The notes below the pieces were generated by a model. It saw only the letters and a list, made by a program, of their open reading frames with translations, did not search any database and had not been told where the DNA came from. Both the position numbers and the translations under genes were made by a program. DNA of 64,000 bases. It comes from Scolanthus callimorphus. Taxonomy: Eukaryota > Cnidaria > Anthozoa > Actiniaria > Edwardsiidae. The stretch's first letter is position 1. Each line of letters starts with the position of its first letter. Positions 11,202 to 22,534 of this stretch are shown piece after piece. Where the stretch lies: the NCBI GenBank assembly GCA_033964015.1, contig CM066917.1:31199951-31263950 (forward strand), given 5' to 3'.

Positions 11202-11364
11202 ACGAATTTTCGCGGGAATCGTAGTTCTAAAAATAGACACTTTTCTGACTGTGATTCGGGCGTACCAAGAGTGGATTACCAAGAGTTTCCATATTTACTA
11301 TGTACGCCCGAATCAAAGTCAGAAAAGTGTCTATTTTTAGAACTAGGATTCCCGCGAAAATTCG
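11202..11364. mobile_element. Hairpin element within a compound inverted repeat
   Basis: CGAATTTTCGCGGGAATC and AGTTCTAAAAATAGACAC at the left are matched in reverse by GTGTCTATTTTTAGAACT and GATTCCCGCGAAAATTCG at the right. The same core (TCAGAAAAGTGTCTATTTTT) recurs near 11395, 23787 and, shortened, 52510. It therefore belongs to a dispersed family. Confidence 0.65.
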
Positions 11365-11620
11365 AAAACTTTCGCGCGCGAAATTCAAATCTAAAAATAG
11401 ACAATTTTCTGACTGTGATGTGGACAAATACTGTACGAAAGATTCTAACTCTTGTTAGTCCACTCTTGGGCGTACATAGTAAATATGGAAACTCTTGGTA
11501 ATCCACTCTTGCTCAACCTCATCGTGCCATACCTCTCAACCGGCCGTTGAGGGGTAGTAGATATTATTCCTGTTTTCTCAGGTGCAGGCGACGAATTTGT
11601 GGCAAAATCCCCCCCCCCCT

Positions 11621-11737
11621 TACCGTGCTAGCAGAGGTTTCTTTCTGTCATTAAAACAACCACACGACATACCAGACACGCGATCGACTTTGCTAGCTAA
11701 TAGAAGAATGACAGAAAAAACCTCTGCTAGCAGGGTA
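11621..11737. mobile_element. Short MITE
   Basis: A 117-bp element with inverted ends of about 32 bp, TACCGTGCTAGCAGAGGTTT facing AACCTCTGCTAGCAGGGTA. The spacer is about 55 bp. The target duplication is uncertain because a C-run abuts the left side. Confidence 0.6.
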
Positions 11738-13018
11738 CCCCTCCTCATAGCTCTTACGCGCGCGTTGATTGCCTAAATACGAGTGAACTTTAACGTGGAA
11801 TTAAATGATCGAAAGCTGAATTGGGAACCCTGTGGTATACTAAGAAAAAAAGTATTTCTCTTCAAGGGAACATGCTAAGACAACCAAACTTGGGGTATTT
11901 TCTCTGTGCTACCAGAGGGGTGCTGTAACATGATCACGTGACGTGACGTCATCGAACAAAACACAGGTTACCGCCGCGCGCAAAAGAAAGTCCAAAGCTG
12001 CAATCATTTCACTAAAAAAAAAGGATGACCTTTGATAATAGGAGCATTTATATCTAGGCTAGTATACATAACATCTAGCATTTATACCATACATTTCTTT
12101 GTAAAAAGTAAGATATATTATTTAGTTTTGAAAATACATATCTCAGCCAATATTCATGCAACTTTGCAATTTTACTGATAGGGATGTGTAAAATTGAATC
12201 ATGGGTTCATTTGCCAATAATTATTAGCGTGAGAAAGGCCTATTATTTACAGCCGGAAGTGTACATGACGGTGTACATGACGTAGACCAAGTTAAGCTCA
12301 GTTCCGTGTTCAAAACCTCAAGACGGCACTGTAATAATATCGGATTTCCGTTTCTATAACTGTTAACACAATTAAAATAGAAGCTCCTGTTATTGTAGGA
12401 TAACTTTTTCGGCGCAAAGAGACGGGTTCACACAACAAGCCCCCATTTGAGAATATGCGTCAAAACAACGTAAAGCTACTGGTGTTTTCTGAACTGCAGG
12501 CACACGATCCTTTTTGTCATGAGAAGGATGATCAGGATAATTGCCCCTGCCAGCACGAGTCAAGTGCCACAAAAGAAGCACAAAATAACTAAAATTGGCT
12601 TTTAAAAAAATCCTAAAAATAACACGTAGCGACAAAGATATTTCAAAACATCCTAAATTAGAGTAAATTTATCAGTATTGTTTTTGCCACAAAAGTGAAA
12701 TACAAAAAAAGTTCCGAGCAGGAGGCTTGCACAAAGTTTTACAAAGTTTTCCTGGGCCTTGCTTTTTCTGAATGGCATTGAAATTGACCTGAATATGGCA
12801 ACAGCAAGATTACCTCCCTCCCCAAAACAACAACGCATACACACACTAGATGCAAAGGTAGATGCTTTCTTTCAAGCAGAATTATTTTCAAAAGAGAGAG
12901 CTCATCGATGGAGATCACCTGCCCAGATGCTTGATCCATTACAAAACTATAACAAGAGTATGAGCATGTGTAACACGTTTGCTAGGCTCCCTTTTGTGCT
13001 AATTTTCATATTCAATAC

Positions 13019-13715
13019 CATTCTCGAACCCAGAGCTCCCCGGCTCGTCGCCTCGTAGAGGAGGGAGGCTCTGGTGACATCCATTTGAGGGCCTTCACTG
13101 ATTGGCTGAAATGGTGCACAATCTAAAGCTTAATTCTTTCAAAATAACACTGGCAATCGTTTCCTAGTCGTCTTTTCAACCTATGCTTTCTACTTGAACG
13201 CTCTAAAAGTAATGTAATGTAGGCACTTGTATACCGCAAATTATCATAGGATATGTTCAAATGCGGTTTACAGATGTGGACATGTCTGATCCCTAAGATG
13301 CGGACTGCGATTTATACAATGCAGTTTACAATCATGAGTGGTTGTTAGATTACATTCTGTGGTGAGCACTGTGATTGTTTAACGTCCCTCGCATAGTGGT
13401 TAAGTGTAGTGGGCTGAGAGACGGGACCTCGGTTTTATTGTCTCATCCGAAAGACGTGAAACACAGGAGAAATGACGAATCACTTCAACCCACGATGGAC
13501 ACAAGGTGCGAAACAGCAGAGGAAAATCCCAACTGCCCCCGACTGGGATTCGAACCCGGTGCACAGAGGTGAGAGGCAAACGCTTTACACGCTGCGCCAC
13601 ACGTGCTTCACGTAATTGTAAAGCATACACCATTTTCATTTACGCATGCGTCGGTGGATGTTACAAGAGTCTCTCGCGCGAGGTGACGAGCCGGGGAGCT
13701 CTGGGTACGAGAATG
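13019..13715. mobile_element. Mutator-like MITE, family A, copy 3, carrying a SINE
   Basis: Starts CATTCTCGAACCCAGAGCTC and ends GAGCTCTGGGTACGAGAATG. A perfect 9-bp target duplication ATTCAATAC flanks it (13010-13018 and 13716-13724). It is 697 bp long against about 180-210 bp for simple copies; the extra length is partly explained by a tRNA-derived SINE inserted at about 13372-13608. The perfect duplication fixes this family's target length and supports the Mutator assignment. Confidence 0.88.
13372..13608 (-). mobile_element. tRNA-derived SINE with Nin-DC-like central domain
   Basis: On the minus strand a tRNA-like head carries an A box (TGGCGCAGCG, plus-strand side near 13590-13600) and a B box GGTTCGAATCC (plus 13546-13556). 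The head is followed by a body with GGATGAGACAATAAAACCGA then GGTCCCGTCT. From memory this resembles the conserved Nin-DC domain shared by SINEs of cnidarians, molluscs and amphioxus. The tail ends near GACGTTAAACAATC. The head no longer folds as a good tRNA. It sits inside a Mutator-like MITE, so the MITE is the older insertion. Confidence 0.75.
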
Positions 13716-13769
13716 ATTCAATACACGTTGCAAAGCACGAGACACAATGCAAAACTGGCGCCTGACGAC

Positions 13770-14603
13770 AATTCTCGTACCCAGAGCTCCCCGGCTCGTC
13801 ATTTCGCAGGGGAGGCTCTGGGGACATCATGAGGGCCTTCGTTGATTGGCTGGTTTTGAACGTTGGAACATGCGCTGAAAGGTCTTTCGCTCAACGGCTC
13901 TATATATCGTTGGAAAACTTATAGAATGGACTAGCGGGCTACGTCAAAAAGAAATATTTTTTCATGAATATAAATTTTTTAAGGTTTTATTAAAAATTCG
14001 GCTGTGACATTTTCAAGAGATAACGCTGTCGAACTGCTGGACTTTGACTCCCAAATAACACATTGTTTTAATCTTTAAAGGTGTTTCTCAAAAACCGTGT
14101 CTGCATTCATTTAAAATTTTGCTTTGTTAAAAAGTTATGTAACATTTAAATTTCGAAGGTCAAATTTTATAGAATTTTCACGCTCTAAAAATTTATAAGT
14201 TTCATAACTTTTGAACTAAACAAAATGTAAAAAAACGCAGACACAGTTTTTGAGAAACACCTTTAAGGATTAAAACAATATGTTACTTGGGAGTCATGGT
14301 CCAGCAGTTCGACAGCGTTAGCTCGTGAAAATGGCACACCAAAATATTTAATCAATGCTTTAAAAAAAAATACAGGTATCAATAAGTGATTTCTTTTTGC
14401 CATAGCCCGCTAGTCCATTCTATAAGCTTTCCAACGATATATAGGTTGACATGTTTTGGTTAAACTATTAGGACGTGTATGATTGTTTTTCCGAGGACGT
14501 GTGTGAAGGTTCTCAGTAACCTTAAATCTCGCGCATGCGTCAATGGCTGTCACACGAGTCTCCCGCGCGAGGTAACGGGCCAAGGAGCTCTGGGTTCGAG
14601 TTT
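13770..14603. mobile_element. Mutator-like MITE, family A, copy 4, with nested fold-back
   Basis: The left end AATTCTCGTACCCAGAGC and the right end GAGCTCTGGGTTCGAGTTT belong to family A. The 10-bp repeat GCCTGACGAC flanks it (13760-13769 and 14604-14613). An inner inverted-repeat element occupies most of it, about 13898-14450. Confidence 0.82.
13898..14450. mobile_element. Fold-back element nested in family A copy 4
   Basis: The left arm TATATATCGTTGGAAAACTT...ATGGACTAGCGGGCTA is matched in reverse by TAGCCCGCTAGTCCAT...TTCCAACGATATATA. The match continues inward for roughly 200 bp, for example GTCGAACTGCTGGAC against GTCCAGCAGTTCGAC. Confidence 0.72.
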
Positions 14604-14613
14604 GCCTGACGAC

Positions 14614-15796
14614 CAGAAGACAAATTCCCAAAGCATCTTTTGAAAAAGGTATAATTAATGATTAGAAATTGAAATCTACGAAGAGACTTCTAAGAGTTTT
14701 GAAAGGGCGAGGAGGCTTTTTAGGCTCTTACAAAACTAAAATTATTCAAATTCAAGTTTAATTTTAGGTTTTGGCTTTCAAGCCTCGGGCTAATTTTATA
14801 TATGATCTATTTTCAAACTCTGCTCCTCCTAATTATTTTAATGGCATCATTTATCTTTCTACCTATTAGTTCTAGCAAGGCCTATACATGACATAGAGAT
14901 ATTAATACCAATAACAATTAAGCAACAATTAATTGTAGAAAAGACCTTCACAGACCTTATTAATAAATCAATATGTATTTGTAGAAAATACCACACAAAA
15001 TTCTTTCTAGACCAGTTGAAACTTCTTGAAATGACTTCAACGATCTGTTCTTGTGGAAGCGTGCTGAATTTCGAAATCATCACTTAACAAATGATGTGTA
15101 ATTTGAAATTTGGCAGGAGTCATCTTGTCTATGCCGTCAATCAAATGTCATCAAGGTCAAGCGAAAGGAATTGATGCCTCTCTCTATAAAAACGAATAAA
15201 ACTTTCTCAGAAGTTGTAGAAAACATCCCACAAAAGAGTGCCCTTCTTCTAATATAGTTTCTCAGAATAGGGTTCAGTACCGATGACTTGGTTCTGTAAA
15301 ACATGTCATCAATTGCAAGTTAAGTTTCTCAGAAATGGGGTGCCTTTCTTCTACTAAGGTTTCTCAACATAAGCGTTCAGTACCAATGACTTAGCCGCTC
15401 ATTTGGCTGGCGTATATTCTAGTTCTGTAAAAGAGTCCCTTAAAAACTTGATTGTTCATGAGCTTTTTGTTGATGACAAACTAATAAATTACATTTCGAA
15501 TTTTGCATTATCCATCCCGTAAATAAATACCCTACAAAGACACAGAAAAATTTAGAAATGTCTCGTGTCATGGAAAAGGAACTCTCGCGGAATATTAGGA
15601 ATCTTATACAACATTATTGTGCGTCGGAATTTGTGTCGCACTGTCTTTCGCGGTCTGCTGCATCGAATCCAAAATACTTCAAGTGCTCCAAAGCATAGTT
15701 CCAGCAGATTCCCCACGGGTGATTCTAGCAAAACATATTAAGTGCGTTGATTAACAAGTACGTTACGTAGGTCAACTAATTATGCAGTACTTCTAG
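14614..15796. other. Intergenic region upstream of the SAM gene
   Basis: No exon was recognised. Phrases around 15190-15420 (TTTCTCAG...GGTTCAGTACC.ATGACTT) occur twice about 130 bp apart, a local duplication. The SAM gene promoter should lie in the last few hundred bases; a TATA-like CTATATTAG is at about 15799. Confidence 0.45.
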
Positions 15797-15869
15797 CTCT
15801 ATATTAGAACGTTGAAACGGGGCTGAAAGTCAAACACAAGCGGCGATCGCGACTGCTAGTACGATCATT

Positions 15870-16415
15870 ATGGAGGTTCTTATTGACATCGATGGAAAGT
15901 ATGAGACATGGAGGAAACAACGTCTGAATTCCCCAGTGGAAATCAAGGAGCTGAAAATACATTGCCCAAGGCAAAGAGTCCCACAAAGAAAAATTTCGCG
16001 TGATCGGCCACACAGTTTTGATGAAGGGAAAAAGAAAGTTTCTTGTAGTGTCATGAAATGCACCTTTGACGGAGAAGAAAAGGATTTCACTCAAATGGCG
16101 GGGACAGTATCCAGGAGGCCAAAGGCATGTTCTTTGCCAGCACGATTGAGACACAATAAGCGCTCATTGACGAGAGAAAAAGACTTGAAATCATTAACGC
16201 ACGGAGAGGTTTGCGAATGCCTTCACGAACTTGGCATGAACAAATACATTGAAAAGTTTGTGGCGGAAAGAATTGATGGTACCGTGTTCGCCTGTCTTGA
16301 CAAGGACTCTCTTAATGAACTAGATGTGGAAGATTCCATACATCAAGATCTTATCCTGAAAATTGTAGAAGAAGGGATCTGGAGGCCTCACTACTGCGAT
16401 TTGAATAACAATTGA
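15870..16415 (+). CDS. SAM-domain protein, single exon
   Basis: An intact 181-codon frame from ATG 15870 to TGA 16413. Residues about 107-169 form a sterile alpha motif domain, recognised from its helix pattern: LTHGEVCECLHELGMNKYIE, then FVAERIDGTVFACLDKDSL, then LNELDVED and a final amphipathic helix LILKIVEEG. SAM domains mediate protein-protein (or RNA) binding and often polymerise. The first 105 residues are basic and polar, with no signal peptide or membrane segment, suggesting a cytosolic or nuclear adaptor. This arrangement, an unstructured basic N-terminus with a terminal SAM domain, matches many unnamed metazoan adaptors, so no symbol is given. A poly(A) signal AATAAA lies at 16802-16807. 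The lack of introns may reflect retroposition or a genuine single-exon gene. Confidence 0.85.
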   Translation: MEVLIDIDGKYETWRKQRLNSPVEIKELKIHCPRQRVPQRKISRDRPHSFDEGKKKVSCSVMKCTFDGEEKDFTQMAGTVSRRPKACSLPARLRHNKRSLTREKDLKSLTHGEVCECLHELGMNKYIEKFVAERIDGTVFACLDKDSLNELDVEDSIHQDLILKIVEEGIWRPHYCDLNNN

Positions 16416-16801
16416 CTTTCTCAAGGTAGAGGAGGAAATGAACAATATTAGTAGAATATAAAGCTCCTATTTCTTGGAGCTCCAGAGTACACCTGTTAAG
16501 ATGTGAAGATTTTGTAAATAGATTTTCTATCACAAAGAGAAAAAAAGGTCTGCAGCTTTTATAAATCAGGACAACCTTAGGGAATTATATTGATTCTTTC
16601 TAGATTAAATTGTTGAGAGCATGTAGTGCATCTAACAACAGGAAAAGTGCTCCGACTCATAGAAAAAAACTTGTTATGCAATGTTAATCCGTATGGCATA
16701 TTGTCAAATTAACATCTAATTCAACTCCACAAGACGTTAATGTTTGAATTGAAAACTAGTACTGGATGGCATGGAAAGATTAAAGCGTTTTGTATGACCT
16801 A

Positions 16802-16807
16802 AATAAA
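16802..16807 (+). terminator. Poly(A) signal of the SAM gene
   Basis: AATAAA, about 390 nt past the stop codon and followed by a T/G-rich stretch. Confidence 0.6.
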
Positions 16808-17237
16808 GATGTTTTGATCTGGATATATTTGACGCTGTTTAATCCGCATGAGTGAATTACCCTTATATGACTTGAAGTTATTGTATTAAAAAACAGGAAG
16901 CAATATCTAAATGTCTTCTTTGCGCATTTCAAAGAAATAAGCGCACACTTGCCTATATGATAGTAATTAAAGACTCAAATGTGAATCTCCTTATCGTTCG
17001 TGTGCGCTGGTAAAGTCCGTGCGCCTTTTCTACTCCGTGGGCCTGTCCACTCAAAGGTGACCAAAACTCTTGAAACCTTGGCGCCGTTTACCACTTCTTG
17101 TGAAACGAATCTCAAAGTTAGTGACACTCGCGTAACGCGAGACCAGCGAGCAGCGTCAACGACTCCAGCGACAGAGCAGCGTCAACGACTTTAATAATCT
17201 CCAGCGACAGACCAGCGTCAACCACTTATTCTCCAGC

Positions 17238-17395
17238 CCCAGGTTCCTGGAAGGTGAGAAAACTCTATCTTAGGGATAAACACGCCAAAGACTTATAGGC
17301 AATGAACTGTTTCATCATCGGAATAAATTTGTCCTTAGTATATTGGGCATATATAACCCTAGGATAGAGTTGTCCCGCCTTCCAGGAACCGGTCC
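17238..17395. mobile_element. MITE-like inverted repeat
   Basis: The ends CAGGTTCCTGGAAGG and CCTTCCAGGAACCGG face each other, with further pairing inside (AACTCTATCTTAGGG against CCCTAGGATAGAGTT). Length about 155 bp; target duplication not resolved. Confidence 0.6.
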
Positions 17396-17549
17396 CAGAT
17401 AATTAAAGGGGCAGGGATCCGGGGGCAGTATCATAAATTTAGGGTTATTTTAGTGAGCTTAAATGCAGTTTAATTCACAAGAAGTAAGCACAATAATCTT
17501 TCAACAATAACAATAACCTTTCAACCGTACGATTTTGAAGTACCTCCGT

Positions 17550-17585
17550 ATTATCGAGCGAATGGAATTGGATTGCGAATAATCT
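17550..17585. repeat. Dispersed repeat core, copy 1
   Basis: The core ATGGAATTGGATTGCGA occurs here, at 32340-32358, with one change at 32155-32172, and in reverse complement at about 44260-44288. It is preceded by TATTATCGAGCG in two copies. This is probably the conserved end of an interspersed element. Confidence 0.5.
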
Positions 17586-17589
17586 TTTT

Positions 17590-19581
17590 TTCTTCTTATT
17601 GGGCACAAAACAGTTTTACTAAACATTTTCGATATTTACTGCAAATTAACTTAAAAGTTCCGCTTCCTTTCGTACACTGATTTGAAGTATAATTATGTTG
17701 AAACGACTGCAACACATCCCCTAATGTATCAATCATATGTTAATCATATGTTACATTCAACCTCATTCAACATGGCTCATTCAACAAATGAACTGTATGT
17801 TTGGTCCAAGTTTTAGTGGCATGGAATTGTCGTCTGTCTTAAAATTCAAAACGGAAGTTGCATCTTTGTATCCTGAGGAAGACGTAAGGAACGAGCAAAT
17901 GTACTCCAAGTTTGAGCACCATTTCCGATGATACAAATCTTGAAAAGTTTTCGAATTAGATAAGGAAATGGATATCACAATCACAATATGTGAAACGAAA
18001 GGGAATGTGATCAGTGGTGCATATTACATGCTTCTATTTTTCAATGCAAGGAACCCTCCTCTTCAAACAGACAACCTCACTCTAAACTCATACAAAGTTA
18101 CAATGCCAAATATGGTCATTTAACACGTACCAATATTGTTACTTTGTTAAACAAAGATGGTGACCAATAATAGCTTGATACGTAATGCAGAGGTTTGCGT
18201 GATGGCATCGCCCTATACACTATAGGCAGGTCTTGATATTCTCGGCGCCATTCAACCTTGGCTTTTATCAAACGCAACCGGAAGTGATTCCTCGATGCGT
18301 CATTTTGCCCAAATCCTATGAAGCAATCTTTTGTCGTCAGAAAAGCTACGAGTGTTTTCTGAAATGCCAAAAATGCTATTCCATAGAGCATTTCACATAT
18401 ACTTACAATTTACGGCGTATAAAGAATTCTAGAAGACCCCTAACTTTCGCACGTACAAGATACTGTTCTTATATTGTTCTTATGAATAATAGCTAATACT
18501 TTAAAGTGTTCAGCTTCCAAAATGCCCCCTGTCAAGGGGTACTTAGCTTTCATTATTTGGCTCACTTACAAATAAAAAGGTAACTAAAATCGTGATTGCT
18601 GTATAAAATAATGCTGCGATTATAATTTGTAACAAACATTGGGTAATAGGTATATAGCCGAATTCAGGGATCATCTAACAAAACGGGTAGAAGACTAATA
18701 TTCTAATGGTGTTATTTTCTATTCATGCTACAATCTTCACAATATTGTCCTTGTAGTTTCTAGTTCTCTATCAGGGCTTTCTAGTAGAACTTGCAGGTGC
18801 ACGAACAAGATATATAGGCATATATATATAGGCATATGAGCAGCACGGTGTGCATCGGACACCTTGCTGTTCTTATTACATTACAAGTTTTTTTAGTTTA
18901 TTTTTTTATCTACAACAAGTTTTTGGTGTGTCCTATTAAGTGACCAATTAAATAGCTATTAAAGATATTTATAAAATATAGTAAGAATAGAGCGTCCAAT
19001 TATTAGGAGTAACATAAATGGTAAAATTGCCTTGTGGGAAAAAACGTTTCTAGAAATAAAAGCAGCCTTTATTAGCAGATAATTGCGAATTCCTTGCTTG
19101 TTACACGCATCTTGGCATACAAATGAGTGCCTAAGGACAGACATCAGCATGAACTCTCCATTATTGAAAATGCCGCACGGAATAATGCTGTTTTCCGAAC
19201 AATAACAAGAATAGCTCTTCCTGCCGCAATCGCAATGCATTACATTCCGCTCTTAGGGCGTTCTTAGTCACCAATGATTGTGAAATGCTCCCACGTGCTA
19301 AAAGGTTTTGGATATTCTATATTTAATTACATGAAAACTCCTTGTGTTTGTAGGTCGCTATTAATTCAATCTGCAAACTCCCACGTTAAATTTCCGAACG
19401 CCAAACTGCATTTTGATATGATTGTATTTCAATTGATTGTATTTTTATCATTATTGTATTTTATGCATTTCGTAATTCTCCATGAATCCTGCTGCTGGGT
19501 CTCATTTTGCGAGGGAGATTCAGCAGCACACAGCACAGCACACCATTGAAAAATGAGATCGTTACCGTGTTGAAATAAAGG

Positions 19582-19613
<32 letters not shown>

Positions 19614-20590
19614 TATTTGGGCTTCCGTCCATCAAACGTCGCATGGAGTTTTTTAAAGTTAAGTTTGCATTTTATGGGAGAAAAAACATTGGTTTTGAAG
19701 GTATTAGCTAGTCATTATAAGTTCAAAAACCTCTCAAAGCCTGCGTGAAATCATCCAGAGCTGTTCACTTTTATTAGTTGGCGTAGAGCTCGCAGAATTA
19801 TGAAAATTCCACAAAAGAATAGCAAAACAGGATGATTACCAGTATCACAAAACACTTTCTTAAAGTTCTTCGTCGTTGTGCGGTTATTAATGTCACGTAC
19901 GAGGAAAAGATTTATAACTTCCTCGCGACTTCTAGTTATCAATCACAAAACCGCGCTTCGTTCGCTTATGTCAGTATCAAGAGGGTTCGAATTGTGGCAA
20001 ATCTGAATCGTCCCAGATCGTTTCTAAATTAAAAGGACAATAGAATAATGCTCCTGGCACAAATGCCTTAGTGAAGTTATTAGCAATTCCTTACATACTT
20101 GAAGCCTGTTTTCGACATTTTCTTGGTGTTACGGAGCACCAGAGGCATGAATGAACAATGGAACACGAACAAAGACCTTAGAACGAGACAATGAAATAGA
20201 GCACAAATACCTCCAAGGAAAACCCTCATTTTCTACCCCCTTCCGATTCTGACTATTGAGAACGCAAGGAAGCATGGTTTAAAAAAAAATGAAAAGCTCT
20301 TCCTTTTCACAATGCTTGGTATAGCCATGTCCTACGACGTTCCGTAGTCTGAGATTGCAACGTTGTTATTCATCTATAACGTCCTGACAACGGAACTTCG
20401 AGTCAGAATTGTATATCAGGCATGTGCAAAGGAAGGGCACTTTATTTCTTAAGAAACATTGTTTGGAAAAAAACTTCACCATTTGAAAACAAAGAGAGGG
20501 AGAAATGATATTGCGCGAATGGTGATTTGTTGTTAATAATACATAGATTTATATAGCGCATTTCTCCTAAAGATCCAAGGCGCTTTGCTG
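17590..20590. other. Intergenic, AT-rich, no supported gene
   Basis: Open frames here (for example 18233-18496 and 19274-19549) have no splice sites, domains or signal peptides that I recognise. A phrase typical of invertebrate repeat tails (TTATATAGCGCATTTCTCC, near 20552) precedes the duplicated segment at 20592. Confidence 0.5.
19582..19613. repeat. (ATC)n microsatellite
   Basis: Ten and a half perfect copies of the triplet. It reads as poly-Asp on the minus strand by chance. Confidence 0.95.
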
Positions 20591-20591
20591 A

Positions 20592-20754
20592 GGTGACATG
20601 TTTTCTTAAAAATAAACGTGATTTTGTTGTAATTTCTCAGCCGATTGTTGCACTTTCCCTCTTTGCATTTCACGAATTCTAGAATGTATATGTTTTATCT
20701 AAACCATATTTTGCCTCCTACATTGAGGGAGCGGCTTAGGGTTGTAATTACTGA
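20592..20754. repeat. Direct duplication, copy 1 of 2
   Basis: About 163 bp starting GGTGACATG and ending GTAATTACTGA, repeated with about 90 percent identity at 21013-21173. Both copies include an acceptor-like TTTCTCAG followed by CCGATTGT. The first copy continues into an open frame; the second is frame-shifted. Confidence 0.85.
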
Positions 20755-20890
20755 TTGTTCAGCATCTTTCAACCAAAAATCGCTTAAATCTCGAGAGGTG
20801 ATGAAGGGTGTGCTTGAACGTCTTGTGACGGCCATGGAATTAAAGCCACGTGAACTGCATACACTGATAAGTTCCATCTCACATTTGTAA
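20641..20890 (+). pseudogene. Possible orphan terminal exon or exon remnant
   Basis: After the acceptor-like AATTTCTCAG (ending 20640), one frame stays open to TAA at 20888 for 83 codons. Its latter half has a protein-like composition (for example SREVMKGVLERLVTAMELK, a likely helix). No upstream exon or family was recognised. The local duplicate at 21013 has lost the frame through a 2-nt deletion. It could equally be chance. Confidence 0.22.
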
Positions 20891-21012
20891 ACCCCATGAG
20901 ATCATATACGATATGGATATTTGCGGTATACAAGGGCTAACATGGGGTTTGATTTTCGAACCAATCCCAGTTTTCAGCACGAATATCAGTAGAATATCAC
21001 GTTAGTTGACAA

Positions 21013-21173
21013 GGTGACATGGTTTCTTAAAAATAAACATGTTTTTATTGTAATTTCTCAGCCGATTGTCGCACTATCCCTTTTGGCATTTCACGAATTC
21101 TAGAATGTATATGTTTTATCTAAACTATTTTGCCTCCTACATGGAGGGAGCGGTTTAGGGCTGTAATTACTGA
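21013..21173. repeat. Direct duplication, copy 2 of 2
   Basis: Second copy of the 20592-20754 segment, 421 bp downstream. Relative to copy 1, AAACCATATTTT has become AAACTATTTT, which breaks the frame open in copy 1. Confidence 0.85.
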
Positions 21174-21523
21174 ATAACTGGTGTTTAATTACGATGGACG
21201 ATTACGGCATTATCCTTGGTATTTCATGATTTGACGGGAGTCATACTCCGATACATGCCCACCCATCAATAATAGAGTGGGGGGCCTGTGGTTTGCTGCC
21301 GTAATTGGCACAGGACCCCCGCCCAAGCGGACAAAGGTATTTGCCACAGAATTCTGTTGTTCTTTTCTCAACGGGTTGCCTGTGTGTGTTTTCCAGTCAT
21401 TTTGGATGTTTTAACTGAAGCAATTGAAAAATCTCTTCGAGCTAAAGATAGGTAAAATTCTTATAAATGGAATGAATAACAAATCTAATCTAATGTCTTG
21501 AAATGTCTTGTTGTTGCGTGTGG

Positions 21524-22534
21524 ATGACCAATCATGCACATGCGAGCAGCAGCAGCAGGTGCATTAACACAATATGATAACACGTTTAATAGCGCATCTA
21601 CTCATGCAAAATAATCTATCGAAGTTACACCACGACGTACAGGTATCACGATCTAAAATACGGTTCTTTCCAATCACGTGAAGCTTATCTTGTTAGTATA
21701 TCTCGTTGATTAAACATGAAGACATTAGTTTAGGGGGTGCTAGGCAGGCGGCATATGGTCAGGCATTACCAGCGTTACGTCAATCTTTTCAAGTCACATG
21801 CAGATAACACAAACCGGCAGATAACACAAACAGAGGAGGCAGATAACACAAACCTTGGCGTTGACAAATCTCACTATCATGCTCAACCTCATCCAATAAG
21901 TGTTAATTGGCAAGCGCGCGCTCAATTTCGCCAGCAAGCGCGCGCGCGATGAAAACTATTTTGAGCCTCCTTAATTGTTCTGTGAACCAATAACAGTGGA
22001 TGACGTCATGTGGATTATCGCTATATTGCTTTAATTTTGGGTTGCACCAAGCGACGTTTCCCAGTCGCCCGCTCCAGCAGGTTTTCACCTTAGGCTCGAC
22101 GCAGTTGCTGATGCGAGCTTCCTGTGGTACCGATCCCACCTCTGACACCTCTGATTATATGAATACCGCTGATAAAATATTAGCAGCTCAATCAGACCTT
22201 TCCATTTTACAAACAATAAAATGTATTTTTAAGTCAACAACAAACCAATTTAGTTGCATGTGACTTGAAAAGATTGAAGTAACGCTGGTAATGCCTGACC
22301 ATATGCCGCCTGCCTAGCACCCCCTAAACTAATGTCTTCATGTTTAATCAACGAGATATACTAACAAGATAAGCTTCACGTGATTGGAAAGAACCGTATT
22401 TTAGATCGTGATACCTGTACGTCGTGGTGTAACTTCGATAGATTATTTTGCATGAGTAGATGCGCTATTAAACGTGTTATCATATTGTGTTAATGCACCT
22501 GCTGCAGCTGCCCGCGTGTGGATGATTGGTCATA
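21524..22534. mobile_element. Large fold-back element, about 1 kb
   Basis: The left arm, about 21524-21782, reads in reverse at about 22276-22534. It is essentially identical over some 230 bp (for example GGGGGTGCTAGGCAGGCGGC against GCCGCCTGCCTAGCACCCCC). The spacer of about 490 bp contains three to four copies of CAGATAACACAAAC (21801-21855) and two GCGCGCGC tracts. Such high arm identity suggests recent insertion or arm correction. No coding capacity. Confidence 0.85.

Noticed and set aside
11169..11506. Overlapping frames on both strands, 66-110 codons
   Set aside because: They lie in a compound inverted repeat; the frames mirror each other.
13546..13606. Second tRNA gene (Glu-like)
   Set aside because: The A and B boxes are present, but the arms pair poorly and a SINE body follows; called a SINE head.
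21210..21350. Possible structured small RNA (hairpin GGGGGCCTGTG...CACAGGACCCCC)
   Set aside because: The hairpin is real in sequence, but I could not match it to any snRNA, SL RNA, 5S or snoRNA signature, and no promoter was seen.
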